64,000 bases of DNA from Candidatus Gastranaerophilales bacterium. Its GTDB lineage: Bacteria; Cyanobacteriota; Vampirovibrionia; Gastranaerophilales; Gastranaerophilaceae. Positions 39,887-48,808 of this stretch are shown one piece after another; the first letter of the stretch is position 1; each line of letters begins with the position of its first letter. Location of the stretch: assembly GCA_944326565.1 (NCBI GenBank), contig CALVEL010000003.1, positions 62,001 to 126,000 of the forward strand. The letters run 5' to 3'. Under the pieces are notes generated by a model. That model saw only the letters and a program-made list of their open reading frames with translations, was not told where the DNA came from and ran no database searches. Both the position numbers and the translations under genes were made by a program.

Positions 39887-40555
39887 TTAGTTCTTTTGAT
39901 TGATTTTTTCTGTATCAGAATTATTATCAAGCTCTTTTTTAGGAGTTTTTTTCTCTATTCCGAGTTTTTTCATAATATCTTCAGCATAAAAATTACCGAC
40001 TTTTTCAGCCATAGCATAGGAGACGATTGAGCCGCATACAAATAAAACACCCTTTAAAAATGAAGCTGTTCGACTTGAAAATTTTGAATTCTTAAACGAA
40101 TCTGCCAAACCTTTTAAAATATTATTATCAGAAGCCTTTTGTGCAACTTTTTTTACATTTTTCTCATTAAAAATATTATCAAAAGTCTGTTTCATGACAG
40201 CTTCTCCTAAGAACATCCCTGATAAAGCCATTGTCTCAGTTATTCCTGAATGAACTTTATCATCAGACATCGCAACTTTTAATGCACCAGAAGCACAAAT
40301 TAAAGGGTTTACATTATCAGCGGCAAATTTAAGCGCCTTACCCGCATAACTCAAAGCTTTACTTTCTTTTGCCATATTTTCATAAGCTTTTAATGCACTT
40401 CTAGCTGATAAAGCAAATATATTATCATATTTTGCAATTTCTTGAGCTACCCCTGCACATTGTCCAACCGTCACAACACTGCGACCAATATCGCCATCTT
40501 TAGTCTTCTCGGCATTTCTATATGCAAATATCGTTGAGGCTATGGGACTAAACAC
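39887..40555 (-). CDS. Hypothetical membrane-associated protein
   Basis: A 222-residue protein of unknown function, rich in alanine and lysine. It contains alpha-helical stretches (FALSARSALKAYENMAKES, ALSYAGKALKFAADN), a GMFLGEAVMKQTFDNIF segment and one plausible membrane helix at about 170-187 (FLKGVLFVCGSIVSYAMAE). The C-terminal 25 residues are charged (KKTPKKELDNNSD). The start is GTG at 40555 with AAAGG about 11 nt upstream. No family is recognised. Confidence 0.7.
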   Translation of the reverse strand: MFSPIASTIFAYRNAEKTKDGDIGRSVVTVGQCAGVAQEIAKYDNIFALSARSALKAYENMAKESKALSYAGKALKFAADNVNPLICASGALKVAMSDDKVHSGITETMALSGMFLGEAVMKQTFDNIFNEKNVKKVAQKASDNNILKGLADSFKNSKFSSRTASFLKGVLFVCGSIVSYAMAEKVGNFYAEDIMKKLGIEKKTPKKELDNNSDTEKINQKN

Positions 40556-40669
40556 AATTTACAAACCTTTCCACACTACTATACATCTATATAAAGTATT
40601 TTTTCTAAATAAAATTGCTCATATATAAAATATTTTTACATTCGTAATAATTAAGTATAAAAATTTTTC

Positions 40670-40697
40670 TTGCTTTTAAGCTAAAAACTGTTATAAT
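40670..40697 (+). promoter_or_regulatory. Promoter of the 40704 gene, predicted leaderless start
   Basis: TTGCTT (40670-40675), 16-nt spacer ending in TGT, TATAAT (40692-40697). The -10 ends 6 nt before the ATG at 40704. This is the clearest of the leaderless candidates, having both hexamers and an extended -10. Confidence 0.6.
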
Positions 40698-40703
40698 AAG
40701 CAT

Positions 40704-41300
40704 ATGAAGAGAGTGTTATGTTCAATTTTAATGTTTCTGAGTTTATATGGAATGCAAGCAATTTCAGCAGAACCAATAAATAATATTCAACTTGAAGTGA
40801 GAGATTATGACCCTGTTGAATTACCGGCAGGTACATTTATTCCTGTTATGAATGCGCAGGAAATCTCTACTCAATATATGACAGAAGGACAGAAATTGAA
40901 ATTTTTGTCAACAAACGATTTATTCATATATGAAACAAAAATAATTCCTGAAAACACAATGTTTGAAGGGTATATTGAAAAAATGAACGAACCCGTAATC
41001 GGGACCAATGCATCCATGATAATAAGGATTTCAAAAATAACACTTCCTGACGGTTATACTACACCAATGAAAGGATATATTTATACATCAAACAACAACC
41101 TGATAGGTGGAGGGGTTTCCGAACCTGAAGAATGGATAAAAATGCCCCATTACCAAAGCAGACTTAAAGGAACCGCATCTTTGCAAATCAAACCGGGCGA
41201 AAAGAAAAAAATGGGTGAACACACAACTCTCCAATCAGGGCTTGATTTAATGATTATTTTGACAGATCCTTTGGAAATTACACATATATTAACAAATTGA
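40704..41300 (+). CDS. Hypothetical secreted beta-rich protein
   Basis: A 198-residue protein with a signal peptide (1-22, ending QAISA). The mature part has the pattern ELPAGTFIPVMNAQEIS, then IIPENTMFEGYIEKMNEP and MIIRISKITLPDGYTTPM, matching in order the protein encoded next (TVPAGQNIPVVTTMAL, LIAPAGSSITGQVLEV, RFTQIITPYGTQIPI). The two are therefore likely diverged paralogues with a fold resembling the C-terminal beta-barrel of TrbI/VirB10-type proteins; that resemblance is by pattern only. Both precede the tonB-exbB-exbD cluster and may act in the same envelope process. Confidence 0.75.
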   Translation: MKRVLCSILMFLSLYGMQAISAEPINNIQLEVRDYDPVELPAGTFIPVMNAQEISTQYMTEGQKLKFLSTNDLFIYETKIIPENTMFEGYIEKMNEPVIGTNASMIIRISKITLPDGYTTPMKGYIYTSNNNLIGGGVSEPEEWIKMPHYQSRLKGTASLQIKPGEKKKMGEHTTLQSGLDLMIILTDPLEITHILTN

Positions 41301-41366
41301 CAATGAATTTAAAGTAAAATAGAATATTATAAAAAAGTATACTTAGTCAGAAGAAAGGGAGATTTT

Positions 41367-42146
41367 ATGAACAGAAATATAAATTTGGTTTTAGCAGCCA
41401 TATTGCTTAGTGCTAATTTATCTTTTGCTGCAAGTAATTTTGACTATACCCCGCCTGCAACTCCGACTTACCAACAACAACAATTCGGAATGCAAAATCA
41501 ACAATATCAAAGACAATATTACAACCAAACACAAACTGTAAATACAAACCAAACTCTAAAAGGTCATATCGTTACAGTACCAGCAGGGCAAAATATCCCG
41601 GTAGTAACAACTATGGCTCTAAGTAGTGAAAACTTAACTTTGGGACAAAATGTATCAGTAGCTTTAGGCTCAGATTTTTACTACAATGGCAATTTGATAG
41701 CTCCTGCAGGTAGTTCAATTACAGGTCAAGTGCTTGAAGTCTCTAAAGCAAAACGCGGGAGTATGAATGGAAAATTAATGGTAAGGTTTACTCAAATCAT
41801 TACACCTTATGGAACACAAATTCCAATATCTGCAGTAATTAAAACTGACGATAATACAGGAGTACTTGTAGGCGGTACTAAAATGGATGTAGCAAAAGAT
41901 TACGGCAAAGATTTGGCTGTAGGATCCGCAGCAGGAGCAACAGCCGGACTTGTAATGAGCGCTATATCAGGTGGAAATATAGGTAAAGGAACAGCTCTGG
42001 GTACAGCAGTGGGCGCAGGAGGCGGACTTGTAAAGTCAATTTGGGATAAAGGAGACAATGTAGAAATTCCTGCTAATGCCGGTATTCAAATAACTCTTAC
42101 CCAAGCAATTACCGTAAATCCTGCTGCTTATAATACAAATTATTAG
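41367..42146 (+). CDS. Secreted protein with glycine-zipper segment (TrbI/VirB10-like pattern)
   Basis: A 259-residue exported protein (signal peptide 1-21, ending SFA). Residues 25-60 are rich in Q and Y. The next 90 residues contain VPAGQNIPVVTTMALSSENL, LIAPAGSSITGQVLEVSKA and MVRFTQIITPYGTQIPISA, a beta-rich pattern shared with the preceding gene and reminiscent of TrbI-like domains. A glycine-zipper stretch follows (about 185-230, AVGSAAGATAGLVMSAISGG and GTALGTAVGAGGGLV), typical of membrane-inserting or oligomerising surface proteins. AAAGGGAG precedes the ATG. Function unknown; it is next to TonB genes. Confidence 0.78.
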   Translation: MNRNINLVLAAILLSANLSFAASNFDYTPPATPTYQQQQFGMQNQQYQRQYYNQTQTVNTNQTLKGHIVTVPAGQNIPVVTTMALSSENLTLGQNVSVALGSDFYYNGNLIAPAGSSITGQVLEVSKAKRGSMNGKLMVRFTQIITPYGTQIPISAVIKTDDNTGVLVGGTKMDVAKDYGKDLAVGSAAGATAGLVMSAISGGNIGKGTALGTAVGAGGGLVKSIWDKGDNVEIPANAGIQITLTQAITVNPAAYNTNY

Positions 42147-42203
42147 TAACTCAGGCAATAATTTTATTCTTAATTTAAAATAAAATTACAACAAATAGAA
42201 ACT

Positions 42204-43472
42204 ATGACCGTTTTCAAAGAAACAGTCATAAACACAAAGACAATGAAAGGTTTGTCGAGGGATATGTCAATTTTAGGAAAATATACCGATAATATAGAAG
42301 AAGATAACTTTAATGACACTCAAGGCTACACTATTCCTGTAGTAGTAAAAAATGAAAAAGGACAGAGCCTAAAAAAAGATATAACTATATCTGCAATACT
42401 TCACCCCGTTGTATTAGGAATGATATATCTTATATCGTTAATTTTACTGTTCTTCGGAATAACTTTTAACGTCTTTGAAAGACCGAAACCTAAAATGAAA
42501 GATATAGAATTTGTACTTGTTGATAAAGAGGATACTCCAATTAACAAGAATACTCCATATCGTTCAGATATAAATTCTCGTGCTGGCGGACATCATGATC
42601 CGACAAAGAAAGTATCAATGCCTTCACCTACACCATCGGCATCAAAGAAAACATCACCTGCTCCGCAACAACCGACAAAAGCACAAACTCCAAAGCCACA
42701 GCCGGCTAAAAAGCCTTCAATAACAGAACAAATACAAAAAGCGGTCCAGCAGCCAACACCTGCTCCTAAACAAGAGCCGACTCCGCCTGCGCCAAAAGCA
42801 CCACAGGCCGCAAAACCGGCTCCACCTACCGCAAGACCTTCAATAAAACCTCCAATGACACCTAAAACTGTAGCAAAACCAAGTTCAGCTTTTCAAGTGC
42901 CTGTTCCTTCAGGAGGCACAAAATCAGGCAGTTATGCAACAGGTCCAATAAGTGGTTCAGGTACTGCTAACAAAGGCGGAGGCTCTGGTGGTCCTACATC
43001 AGGAAGCGGAAACAGCGGAGGCTCTTATACTCCAGCACCGTCACTCGCTCCGACAGGAGGCGGCAGTTCTTCTGGACAAAAACTTGCAAAAGGCGGTGGA
43101 GGCGGCACAGGAGGCTTGGGTAATCCAGGTCCTGGCAATCCTAACGGACGTCCAGGTATTGATACCATAAGAGAACCTGACTTCGGACCATATATGAGAG
43201 AATTACAAAGAAGAATTAAAATGAATTGGGATCCGCCTAAAGGAAACGAAAGCAAACGTGTTATTTTACTTTTCAAAATAGCAAAAGACGGAAGACTTTT
43301 ATCTTGCAGTGTATATAAATCTTCAGGGTTGAAAAGCGCTGATGATGCCGCACTTAATGCAGTAAAACTAACAGCACCTTTTAAACCTTTGCCTGCTGAA
43401 TATAAAGGTCAAAGTATTGATATCCAATTTACTTTTGATTACAACGTGTTTGGAGCTGCGGGTTATCAATAG
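42204..43472 (+). CDS. TonB-like energy transducer
   Basis: A 422-residue protein with a cytoplasmic N-terminus of about 62 residues (longer than usual for TonB), one membrane span (about 64-88), a proline/lysine/alanine-rich periplasmic stretch (about 120-260), a glycine/serine-rich stretch (about 260-325), and a C-terminal TonB domain (about 335-422: YMRELQRRIKMNWDPPKG, FKIAKDGRLLSCSVYKSSG, DIQFTFDY). It would couple the proton gradient, through the ExbB/ExbD genes that follow, to outer-membrane receptors; TolA-like action is an alternative. No TonB-dependent receptor is in the window. Confidence 0.9.
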   Translation: MTVFKETVINTKTMKGLSRDMSILGKYTDNIEEDNFNDTQGYTIPVVVKNEKGQSLKKDITISAILHPVVLGMIYLISLILLFFGITFNVFERPKPKMKDIEFVLVDKEDTPINKNTPYRSDINSRAGGHHDPTKKVSMPSPTPSASKKTSPAPQQPTKAQTPKPQPAKKPSITEQIQKAVQQPTPAPKQEPTPPAPKAPQAAKPAPPTARPSIKPPMTPKTVAKPSSAFQVPVPSGGTKSGSYATGPISGSGTANKGGGSGGPTSGSGNSGGSYTPAPSLAPTGGGSSSGQKLAKGGGGGTGGLGNPGPGNPNGRPGIDTIREPDFGPYMRELQRRIKMNWDPPKGNESKRVILLFKIAKDGRLLSCSVYKSSGLKSADDAALNAVKLTAPFKPLPAEYKGQSIDIQFTFDYNVFGAAGYQ

Positions 43473-43526
43473 AAAATACAAGCAATCTTTAGAAATAAAT
43501 TACATAAAAAGAGAGGATAAAAAATT

Positions 43527-44171
43527 ATGGAACTACTATTACACTCAATTCAATTGGACTGGCCGGTATTATTACCCATCCTTGTTTGTTCAATTTTGGT
43601 TGTTGCTGTTGTTATTAACAGATTTCAATTTTACAAAAAAAACAAGCGTGATGTTGTCTTATTTATACCGAAACTTCAAAGAGAACTTGCAAAAAATGAC
43701 CTTAAAGGCGCACAAAGTGTAGCTGAAAATTGCGGAGGCGCAATAGGAGAAGTAACAGAAGAGGCTGTAAGAATATTTTCAGAACAAAGAAACGGTTTCT
43801 CTCGTTCATTTGACATTGCTGTTGCTTTAGAGACAAGAAAATTGGAAAGCCACCTTACAATCTTAGGTACAATAGGAGGTGTGGCACCATTTCTAGGTTT
43901 GTTCGGTACCGTTGTACGTATTCTTTACACTTTCCAAGATTTAGCTACTCAAGGCAATCAATCTGCAGCTGTTGCAATGGGTATAGGTTCAGCCTTGATT
44001 GCCACAGCCTTTGGTCTTGGTGTTGCAATTGTCGCAGTTATTTTTTACAACTCTTTCCAATCAATTGTAAAAAGATACGAAGACGATTTCCAATTAATTA
44101 AACTTCTATTCTTGAGCTTTGTTGATTCTGAAGATGAATCAAATAAAACAGCATCAAATGTTTCATTATAA
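43527..44171 (+). CDS. exbB: ExbB/TolQ-family proton channel protein
   Basis: A 214-residue MotA/TolQ/ExbB-family protein with three membrane spans (about 15-33, 105-130 and 150-175). The family core LTILGTIGGVAPFLGLFGTV is at about 110-129 and VAMGIGSALIATAFGLGVAI follows at about 149-168, with the conserved threonine and proline of the ion path. With the two ExbD proteins encoded next it forms the motor that energises the TonB-like protein encoded just upstream. Confidence 0.93.
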   Translation: MELLLHSIQLDWPVLLPILVCSILVVAVVINRFQFYKKNKRDVVLFIPKLQRELAKNDLKGAQSVAENCGGAIGEVTEEAVRIFSEQRNGFSRSFDIAVALETRKLESHLTILGTIGGVAPFLGLFGTVVRILYTFQDLATQGNQSAAVAMGIGSALIATAFGLGVAIVAVIFYNSFQSIVKRYEDDFQLIKLLFLSFVDSEDESNKTASNVSL

Positions 44172-44190
44172 AACCAAAGGAAAATAAAAT

Positions 44191-44640
44191 ATGGCTATAA
44201 GTACAAACAAAAAAGAAAAATTGTTTACTGAAATAAATATTACACCATTAACGGATATTTTTCTTGTATTACTAATTATCATGATGGTTGTAGCACCGAC
44301 ATTTCAATCAATGGATAACGCTATAACTGTTCCTGAAATTAACAGCGGAGTTGCCATTGAGCAGAAAAATGCCACTATATCAATTACCAAAGAAGGATTG
44401 ATGTATGTAAATGGCAAACAAATAAGTGAAGAACAGCTTACTGATGAACTTATAGCTTTAAAAAGTACAATTGAAAAACCTGAAGTTGTAGTAAAAGCCG
44501 ATGAAAAAGTAAAAAGCTCTGAAATCATGAAGGTGATGAATGCAGCTCAAGATGCTGAATATAAAAAACTTATTGTAGCAGGAGAACCTCTAACTAAAAA
44601 AGAACAAAAAGAGCTTAAAGAAAATAACCAAGGAGTCTAA
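44191..44640 (+). CDS. exbD: ExbD/TolR-family protein (first copy)
   Basis: A 149-residue protein with one N-terminal span and the family motif EINITPLTDIFLVLLIIMMV (about 15-34), in which the Asp (TD) is the proton-carrying residue. The periplasmic domain of about 100 residues ends with a charged tail (KKEQKELKENNQGV). It is followed after 2 bases by a second exbD, so the motor may contain two kinds of ExbD. Confidence 0.93.
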   Translation: MAISTNKKEKLFTEINITPLTDIFLVLLIIMMVVAPTFQSMDNAITVPEINSGVAIEQKNATISITKEGLMYVNGKQISEEQLTDELIALKSTIEKPEVVVKADEKVKSSEIMKVMNAAQDAEYKKLIVAGEPLTKKEQKELKENNQGV

Positions 44641-44642
44641 AA

Positions 44643-45035
44643 ATGAGTAGCCGTAACCGCGGAGAATTTAATGAAATAAATATAACACCGCTAACAGATA
44701 TTTTTCTTGTATTGTTAATTATCATGATGGTAATTGCACCTTTGCTGGATCAACAAGGACTAAACTTAACAGTACCTGAAAATGTTGCTCAAGAACAAGT
44801 AAAGCAAGATTCAAAAATTTTGACAGTCAATGTAAGCTCAGATGATAAATACTACATTGACGGTCAAGAAATTCCTGTCAATGAACTTGAAAATTATATA
44901 AAACAACAGGCTCAAAATTTTCCTGACGGTATGATGATTGAAACAGATGGTGAAGCAACTCACGGTGCTGTTGTAAAATTAATGGACAGCGCAAGAAACT
45001 CAGGTATTACAAGCATCTCTGTTTCTCAAGTATAA
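44643..45035 (+). CDS. exbD: ExbD/TolR-family protein (second copy)
   Basis: A 130-residue ExbD homologue with EINITPLTDIFLVLLIIMMV at about 10-29, almost the same membrane motif as the preceding gene but a different periplasmic domain (NLTVPENVAQEQVKQDSK, VVKLMDSARNSGITSISV). Tandem, non-identical exbD genes occur in several bacteria and may form heterodimers. It ends the operon, with a strong terminator 34 bases on. Confidence 0.93.
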   Translation: MSSRNRGEFNEINITPLTDIFLVLLIIMMVIAPLLDQQGLNLTVPENVAQEQVKQDSKILTVNVSSDDKYYIDGQEIPVNELENYIKQQAQNFPDGMMIETDGEATHGAVVKLMDSARNSGITSISVSQV

Positions 45036-45068
45036 TATTAGTAGTTCGTTATAATTTTTTTAATTAAA

Positions 45069-45100
45069 AGTAAAAACGGGAAATATTTCCCGTTTTTACT
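45069..45100. terminator. Bidirectional terminator (32-base palindrome)
   Basis: A perfect 16-bp palindrome (45069-45084 with 45085-45100) containing AAAAACGGGAAAT. It terminates the exbD operon and includes the stop codon (45096-45098) of the convergent gene. Confidence 0.85.
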
Positions 45101-45902
45101 TTTTAGAAACATTTTTGTTTTTGGGAGCTAGTTTTGTGATAAGATATGTAATACTTCCTGCAATTACAGCACCTGATATACCATATATTGCAGCTCTTGT
45201 ATATTTCATTTTATCAGCAGTATCTTTTACTAATTTGTACATTTTTTGAGAAATTTTATTCTTATTAAATATAAATTTATCTTTTTGCAAATCATAAGCC
45301 TGATAAATTACTCGACTTGCAGCATCATCAAAATTATCAATATCAAGACCGCTGTTCAATGCTTTAGTGTATAATGCCTCTTTTTTCATTCGTTTTATTT
45401 CATAAATTGAATAGTTTTGGTACAAAGCTTTATCTTTTTCAACTAAAGCATAAGTCAACTCATTAAAATTTTCAGCATGATTAATATCAGAAAATATATC
45501 CAATCCCAAATCTTGATTTTTTTCAACTAATTTTTTGAAACTTTCACTATGAGTTAATTTTTCTTTTATATCTTTTTTCAATTCAGAAAGTGCCATATTC
45601 GGATTAAGTTTCAGATTAAATTTCATCTCTGCTTCACATAACCCTCTTATATCTGAAGCTCTATTAATATCATTCCCATACTGTTCAAAAACAGCAATTT
45701 TTTCAACAGTTTTCTTATCGGTAATCCCGATTAGTTTTCTTTTAACCTCACTTGTAAAAGTATCAGAAGGAACCCCCTGTGGTAAATAATTTATAGACTT
45801 TGCGCCAACATATCCCGTCAAAATTCCAGCCCCAACAGCTGTACCCGCTGCGAATACTGCATCTTGATTATTGAATTTTCCTACATTATTACTTACAGTC
45901 AT
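45096..45902 (-). CDS. Hypothetical two-span membrane protein
   Basis: A 268-residue protein of unknown function. A glycine-rich hydrophobic segment at about 14-35 (AVFAAGTAVGAGILTGYVGA) and a second near the C-terminus at about 236-256 (AAIYGISGAVIAGSITYLIT) bracket a charged helical region of about 190 residues with no cysteine clusters or P-loop. The C-terminus is basic (KLAPKNKNVSKK). Its ATG at 45902 has a weak AGG upstream. The architecture resembles the other membrane proteins of unknown function here, in particular the 31842-33533 product. Confidence 0.75.
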   Translation of the reverse strand: MTVSNNVGKFNNQDAVFAAGTAVGAGILTGYVGAKSINYLPQGVPSDTFTSEVKRKLIGITDKKTVEKIAVFEQYGNDINRASDIRGLCEAEMKFNLKLNPNMALSELKKDIKEKLTHSESFKKLVEKNQDLGLDIFSDINHAENFNELTYALVEKDKALYQNYSIYEIKRMKKEALYTKALNSGLDIDNFDDAASRVIYQAYDLQKDKFIFNKNKISQKMYKLVKDTADKMKYTRAAIYGISGAVIAGSITYLITKLAPKNKNVSKK

Positions 45903-46074
45903 ATAACCTACACACTAATACAAATAAAATAAAAAAGCTTTCATTATTGCTACAAAACTACAATCCTGCAACAACTCTTAACAATTTTTACCTTAATCTG
46001 TTATATGATAGCCATATCTTATTTTTGAGTTATAATGGATTTGTGAAATGTGTAGAATTTAGAGGGAGAATTTA

Positions 46075-47970
46075 ATGAACAAAAGCCAATCTGCAGGTTA
46101 TATAATATTAGCAATTGTTGTTATTATATTTACGGCATCAGTATTTATCGGAGGGCCTGTAACTGAGACAAGTGAGTTGTCTTACTCAAACTTTTTAGAA
46201 AAATTGAGTAATAACGAATTCAGCAAAATAGAAAAAGCCGATGATTTTCTAATTGCGATTCCCAAAGAACAGCCAAAGCAAGAGCAGGCAAAAAAAGAAA
46301 CAACCGCTCTTACGCCGAATCCGTTTATGCCTATTGAAAAACAGCCGCCTGTAAAACAGTACAAAGTATTAACTCCTTCTGATCCTGATTTAATGAAAAA
46401 GTTAGCAGCATCTGATGCTGAAATAGCAGTTAAAAAACCTAGCGAATCATCACAAATTATGAGTATAATCGGCTCATTGCTATTACCGCTTTTGTTCATA
46501 ATTCTACTTGTTGTAACAGCCAAAAGCATTCAAGCTGGCGGTTCTCAGGCTATGTCTTTCGGTAAGAGCAAAGCAAAATTAATGCTTGACAGCAAAGTAA
46601 AAACGACATTCAAAGACGTAGCAGGCATTGATGAAGAGAAAAAAGAGCTTGAAGAAATAGTCGACTTTTTGAAAAACGGTGACAAATACATAAAACTCGG
46701 AGCAAAAATCCCAAAAGGTGTACTATTAATAGGTGCTCCAGGTACAGGTAAAACATTAATGGCGAAAGCAGTTGCAGGCGAAGCCGGAGTCCCATTCTTC
46801 TCAATCAGCGGATCTGATTTTGTAGAGATGTTTGTCGGAGTCGGTGCTAGTCGTGTAAGAGATCTTTTTGATCAAGCTAAAAAACATCAGCCATGCATTA
46901 TATTCATTGATGAAATTGATGCTGTCGGACGTCAAAGAGGTGCCGGTATGGGCGGAGGACATGATGAAAGAGAACAGACTCTAAACCAGCTTCTTGTTGA
47001 AATGGACGGGTTTGATGAAAATACAAATATTATTGTAATCGCAGCTACTAATAGACCTGATATTTTAGATAACGCTCTATTGCGTCCTGGTCGTTTTGAT
47101 AGACAAATCGTCATTAACAAACCGGATATTTTAGGACGTGAACAAATTTTAGAAGTACACGCAAAAAATAAACCGCTTGATAAAGACGTAGAATTAAAAA
47201 CTCTTGCAAAAAGGACACCAGGATTTTCGGGTGCTGATTTGCAAAACTTATTAAATGAAGCAGCACTGCTTGCAGCAAGGCATGACCAAAAACTTATTAC
47301 AATGGACAATTTAGAAGAAGCTATTGATAAAGTTATGGCAGGTCCAGAAAAGAAAAGTAGAATTATTACAGATGAAGAAAAAGAAAATACAGCATACCAT
47401 GAAGTAGGTCATGCCCTTTTAGCAAAACTGCTTAAAAATTGTGACCCGTTACATAAAGTATCAATTATTCCAAGGGGTATGGCTCTTGGAATTACGATGG
47501 TATTACCTGAAAAAGACCACCTCACAATGAAAAAATCACAAATTTTAGACACTATTACAATGACTCTTGGCGGTCGCGTTGCAGAAGAAATTGTATATGG
47601 AAAAGACTCAATTACAACAGGAGCAAGCAATGACCTTGAAAAAGTTTCCAGCATGGCTCGTAATATGGTAACAGCTTATGGTATGAGCGAAAAAATGGGT
47701 AATATGGCCTATGGTAAAAATGAGCAAAATATTTTCCTAGGTCGTGACTTTGGAATGAAAAGAGATTTTTCTGAAGAAATTGCAGCTGAAATCGATAAGG
47801 AAGTTAAAAAAATTGTCGATGAAAGATATGAAATTGCAAAAAAACTTTTAACTGAAAATAGGGATATGCTTGAATATATTTCTAAAAACTTACTTGAACG
47901 TGAAACATTAGATGAAAAAGAATTTAACGAATTAATGGAAAAAGTTAGAAGTGACAGACAAACTTGTTAA
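46075..47970 (+). CDS. ftsH: ATP-dependent zinc metalloprotease FtsH
   Basis: A 631-residue membrane AAA+ protease that degrades misfolded membrane proteins and short-lived regulators. Two membrane spans (about 6-24 and 128-146) flank a periplasmic domain with a proline-rich stretch. Walker A is GAPGTGKT (about 220), Walker B is [15 protein letters not shown], and the zinc site is HEVGH (about 442-446). The last 20 bases overlap the start of the next gene in another frame, so ftsH may be cotranscribed with the corrinoid protein genes. Confidence 0.97.
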   Translation: MNKSQSAGYIILAIVVIIFTASVFIGGPVTETSELSYSNFLEKLSNNEFSKIEKADDFLIAIPKEQPKQEQAKKETTALTPNPFMPIEKQPPVKQYKVLTPSDPDLMKKLAASDAEIAVKKPSESSQIMSIIGSLLLPLLFIILLVVTAKSIQAGGSQAMSFGKSKAKLMLDSKVKTTFKDVAGIDEEKKELEEIVDFLKNGDKYIKLGAKIPKGVLLIGAPGTGKTLMAKAVAGEAGVPFFSISGSDFVEMFVGVGASRVRDLFDQAKKHQPCIIFIDEIDAVGRQRGAGMGGGHDEREQTLNQLLVEMDGFDENTNIIVIAATNRPDILDNALLRPGRFDRQIVINKPDILGREQILEVHAKNKPLDKDVELKTLAKRTPGFSGADLQNLLNEAALLAARHDQKLITMDNLEEAIDKVMAGPEKKSRIITDEEKENTAYHEVGHALLAKLLKNCDPLHKVSIIPRGMALGITMVLPEKDHLTMKKSQILDTITMTLGGRVAEEIVYGKDSITTGASNDLEKVSSMARNMVTAYGMSEKMGNMAYGKNEQNIFLGRDFGMKRDFSEEIAAEIDKEVKKIVDERYEIAKKLLTENRDMLEYISKNLLERETLDEKEFNELMEKVRSDRQTC

Positions 47971-48808
47971 TAATGAAAATTTGGAAAACCTTCTAAAAAA
48001 AACTCAAGAAGGTTTTCCAAAAAAATCTTTATACATTCTGGAAATTCCGATTTTCAACTTTGAAAACGGATTTCCTTTTATGCAAGAATTTTTAAAAGAA
48101 GAAATAATAAAAAAAACAAACATCCAAGAATTACAAGAAAAGCTTATTTTAAAAGCACAAGAATTTTTTCCTGATATTTTAGGATTAAAATTTAACATCA
48201 GCACCAAAAATGATATTCCAAAAGCTGCAGAAATTTTAAAAAATATTTTACCGCAAATATCAATTCCCCTTATGATAAGAGGGACAAATGATGATAACAT
48301 TGATGTATCTCTGTTACCTGAATTAATTAAATATCTTGACAGAGAATGCATAGTTGCATCAGCAAATGAAAAAACTTATAAAAAAATAGTACCTCTCACA
48401 AAAAATAATCACTACATTGTACTTCGCTCTCCTATTGATATAAACTTAGCAAAAGAAATAAACATCCTTTCATTTGATTTAGGACAGCCGTTAGAAAAAA
48501 TAATAATTGATACTGATATAGGAAGTCTCGGATATGGGTTTGAATATGGCTACAGCATTATTGAAAAAATTAAACTTGAAAGCAAAAATGATATTTATTT
48601 ATCAGCACCAATAATATCTTTTGCCTGTGAAGAAGCATTAAAAACAAAAGAAACAAAATCAAAAGATTTCTCTGATTCTTGGGGAAGTCTGAATGATAGG
48701 ATTAAATTTTTTGAAATAGCTGCAGCCAGTGCAATCAGAGCAGCAGGTGCAGATTTAATAGTTGTTAACAACCCAAATACCTTGAAAATTATGAAAGGAC
48801 TTGATTGA
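47951..48808 (+). CDS. acsD: Corrinoid iron-sulfur protein, small subunit (AcsD/CdhD family)
   Basis: A 285-residue TIM-barrel protein related to the delta subunit of acetyl-CoA decarbonylase/synthase. Diagnostic segments include [20 protein letters not shown] (about 182-201), [18 protein letters not shown], and [20 protein letters not shown] followed by [11 protein letters not shown] near the C-terminus. In the Wood-Ljungdahl pathway this subunit, with AcsC/CdhE, carries a methyl group from methyltetrahydrofolate to the nickel site of acetyl-CoA synthase. The start is GTG at 47951, inside the end of ftsH. The gene for the large subunit follows with no gap. No CODH/ACS catalytic subunit or methyltransferase gene is in the window. 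Confidence 0.85.
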   Translation: MTDKLVNNENLENLLKKTQEGFPKKSLYILEIPIFNFENGFPFMQEFLKEEIIKKTNIQELQEKLILKAQEFFPDILGLKFNISTKNDIPKAAEILKNILPQISIPLMIRGTNDDNIDVSLLPELIKYLDRECIVASANEKTYKKIVPLTKNNHYIVLRSPIDINLAKEINILSFDLGQPLEKIIIDTDIGSLGYGFEYGYSIIEKIKLESKNDIYLSAPIISFACEEALKTKETKSKDFSDSWGSLNDRIKFFEIAAASAIRAAGADLIVVNNPNTLKIMKGLD

